Assembly (NCBI GenBank): GCA_002270565.1
Contig: NQMI01000211.1
Span: 1-56,436, forward strand
DNA: 56,436 nucleotides
Direction of reading: 5' to 3'
Source: Stenocarpella maydis
Lineage: Eukaryota > Ascomycota > Sordariomycetes > Diaporthales > Diaporthaceae
Part shown: positions 24,805-35,603 of the stretch, one piece after another
How the letters are laid out: each line of letters starts with the position of its first letter
Numbering within the stretch: position 1 is the first letter of the stretch
Position numbers and translations under genes: made by a program
Notes under the pieces: generated by a model
The model's input: only the letters and a program-made list of their open reading frames with translations
Databases searched by the model: none
What the model was told of the DNA's origin: nothing

Positions 24805-25228
24805 ACTGGAGTGTTTTGAAAAGATCCTGCCGCACCTCTCAAGCTTTCCAAAAGGTTTGCTCGTGGATCAAGGGAGACGCTGCTGTTCGATAGCGATCGC
24901 GGAGTTCTTACTCGCAAACGGCATTGACATCAATTGCGGGAGTAGAGGCCAAAGAGCACTTACCGCTGCTGCGGAAAAAGATAACTGGGAGGCTGCCGAA
25001 TTCATGGTGTTCCTGGTGAGAAAGGGGGTAGATACATCATTCACGAATAAATCCCAATACATTAGCGAGATGCCAGGTCCAAAAAAATATTCAGAAGTGT
25101 ATAGGGATTACTTAGGAGGAGCTGGTCAAGAGAAGGGACTCTCCTGCTGCAACAAGTCCGATGCAGGCATCCCAACTGCCCCGCCAATCTCCTCAGGTGG
25201 ACCTCAGCTTTTGCGGAGAGTTGAGTGA
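24805..25228 (+). pseudogene. Ankyrin-repeat protein, 5'-truncated by copia LTR
   Basis: An open frame runs from the LTR edge to the TGA at 25,226-25,228. It shows an ankyrin unit (FLLANGIDINCGSRGQRALTAAAEKDNWEAAEF) followed by a partial second one (FLVRKGVDTSFTNKS), resembling the C-terminal repeats of fungal STAND/NACHT-ankyrin proteins. The frame continues upstream through the LTR by chance, so the real N-terminus has been lost. The last roughly 40 codons overlap another reading frame that also looks coding (25,116-25,475), which suggests a frameshift or the junction of two gene fragments. Confidence 0.65.
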
Positions 25229-25475
25229 TGCAGATAAGCAGAGGATACAGGCGCTGGTACATAGCTTGATGCTGCAGGCAAGTGATGCCCAGAAACACCG
25301 AATGTTGTGAAACGTCACAAGTCGGTTGCCCCCACAGAGACTTGAACAAATGCGGGCGGAAGGCCAGAATCCTCTTGTTATGTTGTTCGAACAAGAAGCA
25401 ACCAAGAGGTTTTTGATGGCCCGGCGGTATCAGATGCAGAAGAAAGGCATGCCGTCAGCGGCTCGGCCTTGGTGA
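25116..25475 (+). pseudogene. Unidentified helical protein fragment with one in-frame TGA
   Basis: This frame reads as a plausible helical domain: SDADKQRIQALVHSLML, then QRLEQMRAEGQNPL and QEATKRFLMARR. It is interrupted by TGA at 25,308-25,310 and stops at 25,473-25,475. The preceding stop at 25,113-25,115 leaves no obvious start. The pattern resembles fungal regulatory proteins with short Gln/Met-rich helices, but I cannot name the family. It may be the tail of the broken ankyrin gene after a frameshift, or a separate relic. Confidence 0.4.
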
Positions 25476-25993
25476 TAAACGGCAAGTATCTGAAGAATGG
25501 TCTCCGTCACAGCGCTCGAAAGAAGGCTCTGAAAAATATAAGCTCCTAGTTGTTGCATAAATAGCCCGGGGTTGAACAAACAGACCGTAGCAAAAGTTTG
25601 TTCTTTCTCCATCATTTCAGCTAACCCGCGAACTTGGGAGGAGAGAATGCGGAGCATGGTACGTTGCTGCTCGGTGACTGAATGTGAAAGACGGCCACCT
25701 TGAGAGGCAGTCATGTGCGTGGCAGTACATTCACGAGTGGCCACCCAGCAGTCTTGAGTCCAGCGATACAAATAGTCACTTAGACAATGTGTCAATACCC
25801 ACGGGCAACTGAATATCCAGTCACCATATGAGTTTGACACTTGCGAAAGACATGTCCAACTTGAAGATTGATAGATATATGCCTTCAGCACCTCTTGAGA
25901 TAATGCCTGGGCTTGGACTAGAAGACCCAAAAGACTGCCTACTAGACTCGGGCACCTTAGTTTTGGAACGGGGAAAAAATATATATATAGCAA
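25430..25993 (-). CDS. Hypothetical protein, 187 codons
   Basis: This is an uninterrupted minus-strand ORF with balanced composition. It contains two Trp-rich hydrophobic stretches in the first half and an amphipathic second half (SVTEQQRTMLRILSSQVRGLAEMMEKEQ, then LFMQQLGAYIFQSL). It looks like the C-terminal part of a real protein rather than a shadow frame. The first 30-40 residues (starting MLYIYFFPVP) are low quality, so the annotated start may lie in an intron or the gene may be 5'-incomplete. It overlaps the end of the plus-strand fragment at 25,116-25,475 tail to tail. I do not recognise the family. Confidence 0.4.
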   Translation of the reverse strand: MLYIYFFPVPKLRCPSLVGSLLGLLVQAQALSQEVLKAYIYQSSSWTCLSQVSNSYGDWIFSCPWVLTHCLSDYLYRWTQDCWVATRECTATHMTASQGGRLSHSVTEQQRTMLRILSSQVRGLAEMMEKEQTFATVCLFNPGLFMQQLGAYIFQSLLSSAVTETILQILAVYHQGRAADGMPFFCI

Positions 25994-26864
25994 AGACAGA
26001 ATAAACCAGTCATCTCAAGATGAATAGGAAGTAGTTATGATGACTACGTGACTGTCTCGGACTCCGATACGGCGTCGACTACCTCGTCGTCTTCTGCCTG
26101 GTGGGACAAGAGTTGGAGTGGACGTCTGATTCTTCAGACTGCTCCTGTCGGCCTGGCCGTACTACGGCCAAGCACTGTTAAGGTGTGAGATAGTCCCTGG
26201 AGATGCTAAGTAAGCCTGGATGGACAAAGGTATACAATGCTGGGGAACCTGTATTAATCCATAATCCTCATGGCAAAAAGCAGGTGGCACAAGAAATACA
26301 GTCCAAGTTAATTGCTTAGATTTCGGGGTGAAGAGAGAGAGTGTATTCGATACCAGACTATAGGCAATTTCCTAGCAATATATATATATATAGAAAATTC
26401 ATTTGCTGTGATATCAATAACACCGTTTCCAGCTATAACGCTAAATCTCTTCATTTGCATGCCATCTCCCATACTATAGCAAAACAAACGGCATTTATAG
26501 GAACAAAGAATTCGCCGTATCCGGCGGGTTCTTTATTCATGTTCCTTTCAAGATAATTACCTAGGTACGAATTAGAATTATTTAGACGCCTAATCCGACG
26601 CCCAGGAGCTCGATATCAGCGCTTGCGAGCACTAGCATACGCGTCAAGGCCATCCTCGCTCGGGCTTGGCTCAAGTGCTCGCAGCGTGATGATAACGGAC
26701 CGGGGGTCTGCAGGCAAGGCGAAGACATACTATCGACGATGAGCTCGCAGCACTCACCATGGCAAGTAACTCTACATCCCCTAGCCCACGCCATGCAAGG
26801 GAAGAGAAGCCAATCTATAGTGCTCACGATAATAACCCGCCGCAAGGGCAATAGTCACCCTGGG

Positions 26865-26894
26865 CTCAAGCCCAAGCCCAAGCCCAAGCCCAAG
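26865..26894. repeat. CCCAAG hexamer repeat, five units
   Basis: There are five consecutive hexamers (first unit CTCAAG). In the plus frame they encode a Lys-Pro run, but the frame has no other sign of being a gene. Confidence 0.85.
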
Positions 26895-29066
26895 CGCCCG
26901 CATCCCGCATCACATGCCACCGCGAAACATGTTTTCCTTGCACACCTCACTCGCGACTTTCAGGACCCACAGGAAAATCGACCGGCCGTCCATGAGAGCC
27001 CGTGATAGCTTCGGGGAGAATAGCCTCTAAACTACCAATAGATCCCGAAGATAACAAAGATAGTCCCGGGGGGGGGGGAATCTGGGGTAGCCGCCAGGCA
27101 ACGGGGCAGATCTCGGCCAATAAACCGAATGTCCGAGGCCCGTGAACAAGACGCACCCCGATCGGTGACCGAGGCACAGACACCACACGCACAAGGACAA
27201 AAGCACACCACCTTGGCTACTCTAAGCCATCCCGGAAAGCCAGGAGGAGGGGAGTGATGTGGTCGGTTCGAGCAAAAAAGAGCAATGCCGGAGGCCTGTC
27301 CTGGGTCTTGGTTTCCCCCTTTTCCCAGGGCCTGAACAGACTTTCGGGGCATAGTTGGGGGGGACGGGGTTGTGGATGATGACTGTACGCGGGGGCGGCG
27401 CCAAGGTCCCGGGAAACATGGCCGGTCGGACTCGACGCGGGCCTGTGGCTTTGATCAGGGGTGGTGTTCGGGTGCATGTTTCCTAGATTCGTTGGGGGTG
27501 ATGAGCCGTTGGCGGTGGGCTTGTCGCGTGCCGCACTACCGCCTCGGCTGAGTCGGCTCTTCATGCATGAGCGGGGGCTGGGTCCTCCCAGCAAGCCATG
27601 TACATACACTACTACATAGTATGCATGTGTTCGTGTAGCTGCGGGCGGCGGGCAATACACGTTGACACGTAGATCTGGTGTTGCAGTGGCTAGTGAGATG
27701 TGGGGGGCTGGACATTTCAACGACGGCTGTGTTCAAGTTAGCAGGTTAGCTGCAGTATGGAATGCTACCTCGTAGCCTTAGGTTACCCTCTGGTGGTCTA
27801 GTGTATCTGATCGACCTCAGACCGGCACTAGCATGAGGTGGATGCATACTAATACATTGTTGCAGTCGGGGAAAGCTGCAGAGTGGGTGGCGGTAACTAT
27901 CAGCGCTAGTGAGGAGGCAAAGATACGAGTCGCGTTGAGTCCAGGAAACGTTGAGGATGGCGCGAGCCTCGCCCCAAGGTTTCGGCAGCGGGAAACCAAG
28001 AAGAGGACCCAGCCTGCTGTAAGTCGTGTACGAGGCCGATGCGGGCTAGCTCGGACGGCCCGCCGGCGGTTAGACCAGACGGGCCCAGGGCGGGAGAACG
28101 GGACTGGAGATCAGACGCCCGGTCCGCTCAGCCTCGCGATACATGTGCACGACTGAAGTGCAGTGTCATGGTGTTGCTTTTGTCGGCTCTGCATACAGCA
28201 AGACGCGGACCAGTGCCACTCGAGACAATCTGATGTGGTAGCTCGGGGCCGCCGCGCATGCGTGTAACGCCGCCCTCGACCGGCGTCAATGCTCCCCAAG
28301 CGAAGCTTTTCCAAGACCATGCCAAAAGCTTGGCCTCTGTGAAAATCCCATCGCAGGCGAGCTCCTGGGTCTGATAGTCGGGCGGGAGTCTGAGACACGG
28401 GTGGGGACTCGAGGGGGAGCCACCCAGCAACCCGCTGCGCACATCAGACGCAGGTGAATCGCGATAAGAGTGGTGGTTTCACGGCCTTCATGCCCCTCGT
28501 CCTGCAATTCTGCCTGTGCTGGCTCATACGCGGCCAGGCGGTGCAGCGAGGAGAAATCCCGTCTGAGGCAGCAGGACGAGGTGGCGCAGGATAAAACGCC
28601 ACGGGTCGGTCCAATGCAATGTAACACGTAGTCAACGTGTCGTAATGCTCCATCACATCTCGCCCGCCCTCGCCGTGCCCGGGCGCCGGTCTTCGGTGAG
28701 CAGGAGAGGCGAGAGATTGCCGGTCGTGGATGAGCCCACCTTTGCGTACTCGGTACGTGCTGGTGTACTATGTAGTACACTACATGCCAAGTCTCGACGG
28801 GGAGAGAAGACAGGCAGGCAGGCTAGCGAGGACCCTGAAACCGACCAAACTGGACTTGGGCTGGATGGGCGGCTCCACGCGCCGGGCGCGCCCCAATTTC
28901 CCTTCAGCCTTGACTTGTATTGATGGGATGGGGAAACAGGGTGAGGCTTTCCCGGCCCAGAGCTCAAGAGCTCGGGAAGGCCAGCGCGGTTGGGGCTTGC
29001 TTGTGGTGAGGTACTCCGTAGTAAGTCGGGAGGACTCGGAGGGCATGTCGGCAAGGATCCCTGCAT

Positions 29067-29106
29067 GTACCCTGGTACCCTGGTACCCTCGTACCCCCGT
29101 ACCCCG
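29067..29106. repeat. GTACCC-based octamer repeat, five units
   Basis: There are five tandem octamers beginning GTACCC and varying in the last two bases (TG, TG, TC, CC, CG). Each unit contains the GTAC palindrome. Confidence 0.85.
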
Positions 29107-29660
29107 GCGACGCGTGCTTGCCAAGCCGATCAGAGAAGGAAAAAGAAAAGAGTTCTGGAAGGAGTTCGGACGGGAACAAATGCTGTCTTCATGGTACGAG
29201 GGAGGTGGTGGCAGGAACAGCAGCCCACAAGGTCCATGTGCTTCGTCGCCACTGCCGCTCATGAGGCTGAAGCAAAAAAGAGGAGCCGAGGACTGGTCGA
29301 CTGATGCGGCTGTTTGGTCGCTGAATATTGTATTGCGAGGCTGACAAACACACGGCCCATCTTCCCACTGCCAGAGCAGAATCATGAGGTTGTGCCGAAA
29401 TCTGATGTTGTCTGGGACTGCCAGGCTCGGCAGCCCAACCCACATCTTTTTCGTAAAGTGGGCTCTTGCCGAGCGGACTGGGACCGACCGCGGTGCTCCG
29501 TTGATCAATGTACCCACTTGGCATTTGTGTTGATGTCGACAGAGGACTGACGACGAATCGAGAACTGATTGAATGTGGGGATGGAACCGTTGACGCGCCT
29601 CCCTCGTGGCGTCTCCGCCCGGTCACAAGGTCACTGTGACCCCGAAACCGTGTTTCCCAA

Positions 29661-29691
29661 TATTTTATTATTATTATTATTATTATATTTA

Positions 29692-29736
<45 letters not shown>

Positions 29737-29790
29737 TATTGTTGTTGTTGTTGTTATTATTACTACTATTATTATTACTATCTATTCTTT
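29661..29790. repeat. ATT/GTT microsatellite
   Basis: About 130 bp of ATT units with a short GTT block near 29,740-29,755. The Leu/Ile/Tyr/Asn runs predicted in overlapping ORFs come from this repeat. Confidence 0.95.
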
Positions 29791-31785
29791 TTAATTCTTT
29801 GCTCAACACGGGAAAGCATGATGAGTGATGCATCATTACACGAGCCGCAATTGGCGGTGGCGGTCTCCTGGCTGTCAGGTACGGAGTAGTATACCAAGAC
29901 GTCTCCAACACTCCGTGGCCTCCCTGCTTTTTTCCCATGCTACCGGCTGCCCCGTCCACCTCTCTCTTCAAGGTTGACATGCCCGAGTGAAAAAAGAAGA
30001 AGGCAAGGGGTAAAGAACATGCCCGACAATTGAGAATATTCTGGGCTTCTTCAGCACCCCAGCCAGACTCGAATCAAAAGTCGGTAGCTACAGCACTCTG
30101 CACGAGTCCAGTCCAACGTGCATGTCGGCACCAAGAAGACATGCAGTCAAGAGTGGAGGAGTCCGGCCTGGTGTACGGGAAAGGGAGGAGGGACTGGTAT
30201 AGCCCGCCGGACCCAGACACCCGGGCCTAGAGCTACACTACGGAGTACTTAGTACGGATACACTACTGCGGCACTAGGCAGGATCACACTAGAAGAAGGA
30301 GGAGCGGCTCCCCTACATTGGCAAACCCTGACAGGGGAGCGGCGTTGCTTCAGGTGGGCTCGTGTCCCTGTCCATGACCCCCTGGGCCCCTGCCCCGTGT
30401 CCCCTGGCCCTGCAACACACCCCCCCCAAGGTCCTGAAGCAAGACCCAGACCCCCACTAGTATTCGTGCAGAACCGGGGAGACGAGGATTGGATCGACAA
30501 ATGCTGGACTTCGACTCGACTTTTGCATTCGTTCAACGTCCCAAGTTTCCCAACGATTTGGCTCGACAGCTCTGGGCGCAGGCCGGCCGCGCTTGGACGT
30601 ACCTAGATTATCACTGCATACTAATCAGACACACGGTCGACGCCACGCATCCGTGTCTCTCTCTTTTTTCTTCCCGTCATCATGTTAGCTGCAAATCCCG
30701 TGTTCGTGGCCGACCATCGGCCATCATGGCTCCTCGTCAGCTTACCATAAGAATTTAAGGTTGGCCTGTAGAACGAGAACTCATAAGCCCGGGGGGCTGA
30801 GAGGGAGAGGCATAGACAGAGACAGACACACAGAGAAAAAGGCACATGCTGGCTCTCTTGGGAGGATGGGAATTATTCTTGACAGATGCTGCCCAAAATA
30901 TTCAACCCTGTGCCACTCCAAAATCCCTCCAGGCCAGGCCGGAGTAGCCCAGACCAGAGCTGATCCGCCTTCCTCCTCTTTCCCCCGAACAACAACGACC
31001 CGACGCCATCGAATCCTGTCCCCGCTGCCGCCCTCGTCCCCCTGATGGTAATCGAGACTCCGAGCTTGGTTCCGTTCCTGCGCCAACCTCTTGGGCACCA
31101 AGTCAAACCCGCCCCCAGCCCACGCACACGATACTACTGGGCCGGACTTGTCAACCCCCCCGCCAAGATTTACGTACAGCCTGTCAATCCTGTGGGTTTA
31201 CCTAGCCGATTATCCTGTGGATTTTTCTACGCGGGGAAAAGAGGAAGGATAAAAAAAACCCAAAAAAACCAAGAGCAATTGCGGAGGTTCTCTTGTCTTG
31301 GTCCGAAGCCATCGGCCTCTGCGTGGAGAAAGTCACTGACTCTTTGCATTCTTGCCAGAGGGCGTGTGTTCAATCCAATATCCCAGCCCCCCCCCCCAAA
31401 AAAAAAAAGAAAAAAGGGAATAAGAGAGAGCCCGCCTCGGCGACGAGGAAAAAAAAAAGAAGGAAAAAAAAAAAAACGACTTGGGGTCTGTGTTGCTGGA
31501 ACGCAACGGCACCAAGTTGAAACCGCCTGACACCTGGGCTGCACAACTTGTTACAGACCCTGTTCGGGCGTTTCCTCATTCTTCCGACCTTGCAAGGACC
31601 AACCACCCACATCATCCTCCGCCCTGGGGCAAAAAGGTCAAAGTCACTCTACATTCATGACTCTGTCGATGGCCTTAAAAGGAGTAGTCGTCTCCGTCCG
31701 AGGGCTGCCGCTCTCCCCAGCCGTCCGTCATCGTGTTGTGGTGCCATTCTCACCTAATCAAACCCAATCTCGCTCGCCTGCGGCG

Positions 31786-31845
31786 TCTGCGTCTGCCTCT
31801 ACCTCCACCTCTACCTCTGCATCTGCCTCTGCCTCTGCGTCTTCT
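31786..31845. repeat. TCTGCC/TCTACC hexamer-like repeat
   Basis: This imprecise TCTRCC repeat lies upstream of the malic enzyme start. In the malic enzyme frame it would encode an Ala/Ser/Thr run, and it is the main low-complexity part of the possible N-terminal extension. Confidence 0.8.
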
Positions 31846-32133
31846 GTGCCCAATTGCCGTCCACGTCGCATCCGGGCCCCATCTCCTAACAACACTAATA
31901 ATACCGTCAGCCTTGCCAACCCTGTTCGTCCAGACCCTTCGCCGCGGCCGAAGTTCATATCATCGTACCCGCTCTGTGCCCGACTGCTCCATCAGCCCTC
32001 CTCGGAATCCTCGACCCCCAACTCGGACACTCCCTCTCTTCCACATACAAAAGTTGCCCTCAACTCCGTCTCTTCTACATTTCCCCCCCTCTCCTCGCTC
32101 ACTCATTCATTCCTCCGAGCGATCCCCACGCCA

Positions 32134-34219
32134 ATGGCTTCGGTTCCCTATCCCTACTCCTCCTCCAGCTCAGATATATCAACTCCCCGGTCTGCCTCCC
32201 CGTCCTCCTCGACAGGTCGCACCTCCCTCACTTCCTTCTCCAAGCGCACCTCAATATCCTCAAGAAGGATATCCATATTCAACCCAATGTCTTCCGTCGA
32301 TATCCAGGGCATCGAAGAGGCCATGAAGGCCCAGCAGCTCGACCAGCTGCGTGGCTACAGGCATGACACATACGGAGAGGTCCAACAGACCCGCCAGACC
32401 GAGTACATCAACGAGTTCCAGGCCACTGGCTACCAAGTCCTCCGTGAGCCCCTGTGGAACAAGGGTTAGTAGTTAATCCTCCACTGACCGGGATCATGTC
32501 CATGCTGACTCGAATAACAGGCCTGTCCTTCTCACCAGAAGACCGTGCCAAGAAGAACCTCACTGGCTTGATACCTCACCAGATTGAGGACCTCCAGAAG
32601 GGATGCCAGCGTGCCCTGCGCATGATCCGCTCCCGCCAGACCAACGTTGACAAGTACCTGTACCTGTCATCGGTTAAGGAGCAAAATGCCGACCTCTTCT
32701 ACCGCCTGCTCATGGACCACAGCAAGGAGATGATGCCTCTCGTTTACACGCCTACCATTGGTGATGTCTGCCTACAGTACTCTACCCTTTACACCCGACC
32801 AGAGGCCTTGTACATTTCGATCAAGCAGCGAAAGTCAATCAAGACCATCCTGAGGAACTGGCCCTACCCGAACCCTGAGATCTGCGTCGTCACTGATGGC
32901 TCGCGTATCTTGGGTCTTGGTGATCTTGGTTTCAACGGTATTGGAATCCCAATCGGCAAGCTGGCTCTTTACACCGCGGCCGCCGGTATCCACCCCAGCA
33001 AGACCCTGCCTATCGTGCTGGACTGCGGTACCAGCAACGAGACCAACCTGAAGGACGAGCTCTACCTTGGCCTCCGCCAGAAGCGCCCGTCTGTTGCCGA
33101 CCAGCAGGCGTTCTGCGACGAGTTCATGGCCGCCGCCAAGGAGGTCTACCCGGAGATGGTTGTGCAGTTTGAGGACTTTGAGTCTGAGAAGGCTTTCAAC
33201 TACCTCGACCGTTACCGCAACCAGTACAAGTGCTTCAACGACGACATCCAGGGAACTGGTGCTGTCGTCCTGGCTGGGTGAGTTCCGCATTGTTCCTTGC
33301 CCATATCCGGTGGTAAAACGTTACTAACACGGTCCCGTTCAGATACATCGGCGCTGCAAGCCTCTCTGGTGTGCCAATGGAAGAGCAACGCCTCGTCTTC
33401 ATGGGCGCTGGATCTGCAGGTGTGGGTGTTGCCAAGCAGCTTGTTGAGTACTACACTCGCCGTGGGCTGTCGGAACAAGCCGCCAAGGACAAGTTCTGGC
33501 TTGTCGACACCAAGGGTCTTGTCACCAAGGACCGCGGCGACAGGCTGGCCGAGCACAAGAAATACTTCGCTCGTACAGACAACAATGGCCATCAATTCCG
33601 CACGCTCGAGGAGGTCATCGAGTATGTCAAGCCATCCGCCCTCGTTGGCCTGACTGCTACCTTCGGCGTCTTTACCGAGAGCGTGGTGCGTGCGCTCAAG
33701 GCTTCCGTCGACTCTGGCGGCCTTGGACGCAGGCCCATCCTCTTCCCTCTGTCCAACCCTCTCACCAAGGCCGAGTGCACCTTCGAGCAGGCCATCAACT
33801 GGACCGAGGGCAGTGTCATCTTTGCTTCCGGCTCGCCTTTCAACTCGTATACCGTCAAGACTGCCGACCAGACCGTCACATACCACCCCAACCAGGGCAA
33901 CAACGTCTACGTCTTCCCCGGTATCGGCCTCGGCGCCATCCTCGCCAAGGCGACAAGAGTCACCGACACCATGATTTACGAGTCTGCCGCTGCCCTCGCC
34001 GGCTCCCTGAACGCGGACGAGATCCACAAGGGTCTCATCTACCCGCGCATCGAGCGCGTCCGTGATGCGAGCATCATCGTGGCCCGCGAGGTGATGAAGG
34101 CTGCCAGGCGGGAGGGCGTTAGCGCCCTCCCCGAGGCGCAGTGGAACGAGTGGGAGGAGTGGGGCGATGTGGCCCTGACCAAGTACATCAAGAGCAAGAT
34201 CTACGATCCCAGGGACTGA
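32134..34219 (+). CDS. NAD(P)-dependent malic enzyme, three exons, 654 aa
   Basis: This enzyme carries out oxidative decarboxylation of L-malate to pyruvate and CO2, probably in mitochondria. Exons are 32,134-32,464, 32,521-33,277 and 33,343-34,219. Introns are 56 and 65 bp, and the second has TACTAAC as branch site. Phase is kept and the stop is at 34,217-34,219. Visible motifs are the N-terminal malic domain with YTPT (about residue 184), TDGSRILGLGDLG (about 234) and FNDDIQGTG (about 349, metal-binding Asp). The C-terminal NAD-binding domain has GAGSAGVG (about 383), SNPLTKAECT (about 500) and SGSPF. The first roughly 60 residues are Ser/Arg-rich, as in a targeting peptide. The frame is open upstream to an ATG at 31,657, so a longer N-terminus is possible; the ATG at 32,134 avoids the simple repeat. 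Confidence 0.93.
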
Positions 34220-35603
34220 AGGCGGCCGACCCTTAGGAGACACACAATTCATTCTTGCTCTTGGTGGGAAGTGAAGCTCGAGGAGGATCTGTCGGGTACG
34301 ACAACACCACAAGAACATCAACAAAAACGTCGGCGTTTCACATTCTAAAGCGCCTTGAATACTCTGCCTCGCTCTCTACACCCTGAGGTTCAAGGCATAC
34401 CCCCTTTTACTCTGCTTTCCTGCTCTGTTGCACTGGCTTCTGCAGCGGCCTCGGGCAATAAAGATGATTCCCCAGTGGGAGACGCCAGGTCGTCTCCCGC
34501 GTTTTCTACACATTTTATAAATCAGCCTTTTCATTTTTTTTTTCGTGTTTAGTTACATAGGGAAAAGTAACCGGTTTGGGTATGAATAGAAATTGGATTG
34601 GGAACTGGGACAAAAGAGCTTCCTCCGGCTTTCAACTTGAATTTTCTTGTTTAAACTTTCTTCCGCCGACGCAAGATTGATAGATCAAAAAAGAGCATGG
34701 TGTGTTATACAGCGGACGGATGTGGGAGAGGCCCCACCTGGGTCGGGCTCCTCTATCCCCTTTCCGGGACTTTCATTCTCCCATCGGTTCTGCGATGGAG
34801 GAAATGATGGGCTTCACATTACACAACACCTGGGAGTTACAATGGATTTTGGTTTTCTCGGGGTCACCCCACACATACAAACTTGACACGGGTGCTGGCT
34901 ACCCTGCTTGCTTTTGCGTTTTCTGTGATATTGCGGAATGCTTTGATTGGACCGGCGTTTGAACTTGACATTGGTGCTTGGACGTGAAGACTGACTTAAA
35001 ACATAGGGGGAGGATGCATGGGCAGATTGGTACGACTAGATTGGGAACAAATGAATAGGTCCTTGAGTGCTGGGTATGTGTGGTCGTAGCTATTGGGAGG
35101 AACGCCTGGCGCCGGCAGCTGGCATGGGCTAACTACTACCCTTTAGATAGGCTCATTCTAAGCGCTTAACAGCACAAGGATTCCTTTGCTTAATAATTGA
35201 TAATTCAATATTGATTTACTATAATATTTCATCAGTAGCTACTACTAAACTACCACGTGGGTGGATGAATAGGTGAATCTTGGTCGTCAATCTGTGTGCG
35301 AGGGTGGGCCATGTGTTGAAGAACCTGTCTAACTCATGGAACTCACCTGGGCACTATTGCAACATAAAATTCTGGGAAAGGGAAAGTTTGTACTCCATAA
35401 AAGGTCAACAATAGTCTGATTTATTAACATGATATACTAACTAGTAATAACATATCCCGAGGTCTTGCAGCTTTCTTTACAGCAGGGACATGTGTGCTCC
35501 ATGAGCAAAATTACCCCATGTTAGGAGATACCATGGAGGGTGGTTTATTAGCAACCTGTTCTTCATAACCATGCAATTAGTACTTGGGCCCCCTCTCCAT
35601 AAC
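34220..35603. other. Intergenic, convergent 3' ends
   Basis: This lies between the 3' ends of the malic enzyme and the permease. Both genes must terminate here. A more AT-rich patch occurs around 35,160-35,250. I see no conserved coding frame, RNA gene or repeat. Confidence 0.6.

Larger units (their letters stand above)
25994..31656. other. Long GC-rich interval without a defensible gene
   Basis: Many open frames of 60-260 codons exist here because the region is GC-rich and has few stops. None shows a recognisable domain or hydrophobic pattern, and they overlap each other on both strands. Low-complexity DNA is scattered throughout: hexamers at 26,865-26,894, a G run near 27,067-27,078, octamers at 29,067-29,106, ATT repeats at 29,661-29,790, and C and A runs at 31,388-31,475. 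The right end must include the 5' UTR and promoter of the malic enzyme gene. Confidence 0.5.

Noticed and set aside
28780..29517. 245-codon minus-strand ORF in the GC-rich interval
   Set aside because: There is no domain, Pro/Ser/Arg-biased composition from GC content, and it overlaps several equally long ORFs on the other strand.
29569..29889. ORFs with long Leu/Tyr/Ile/Asn runs
   Set aside because: They are translations of the ATT microsatellite.
33212..34324. 370-codon minus-strand ORF opposite the malic enzyme
   Set aside because: It is the antisense shadow of a well-supported exon, caused by codon bias.
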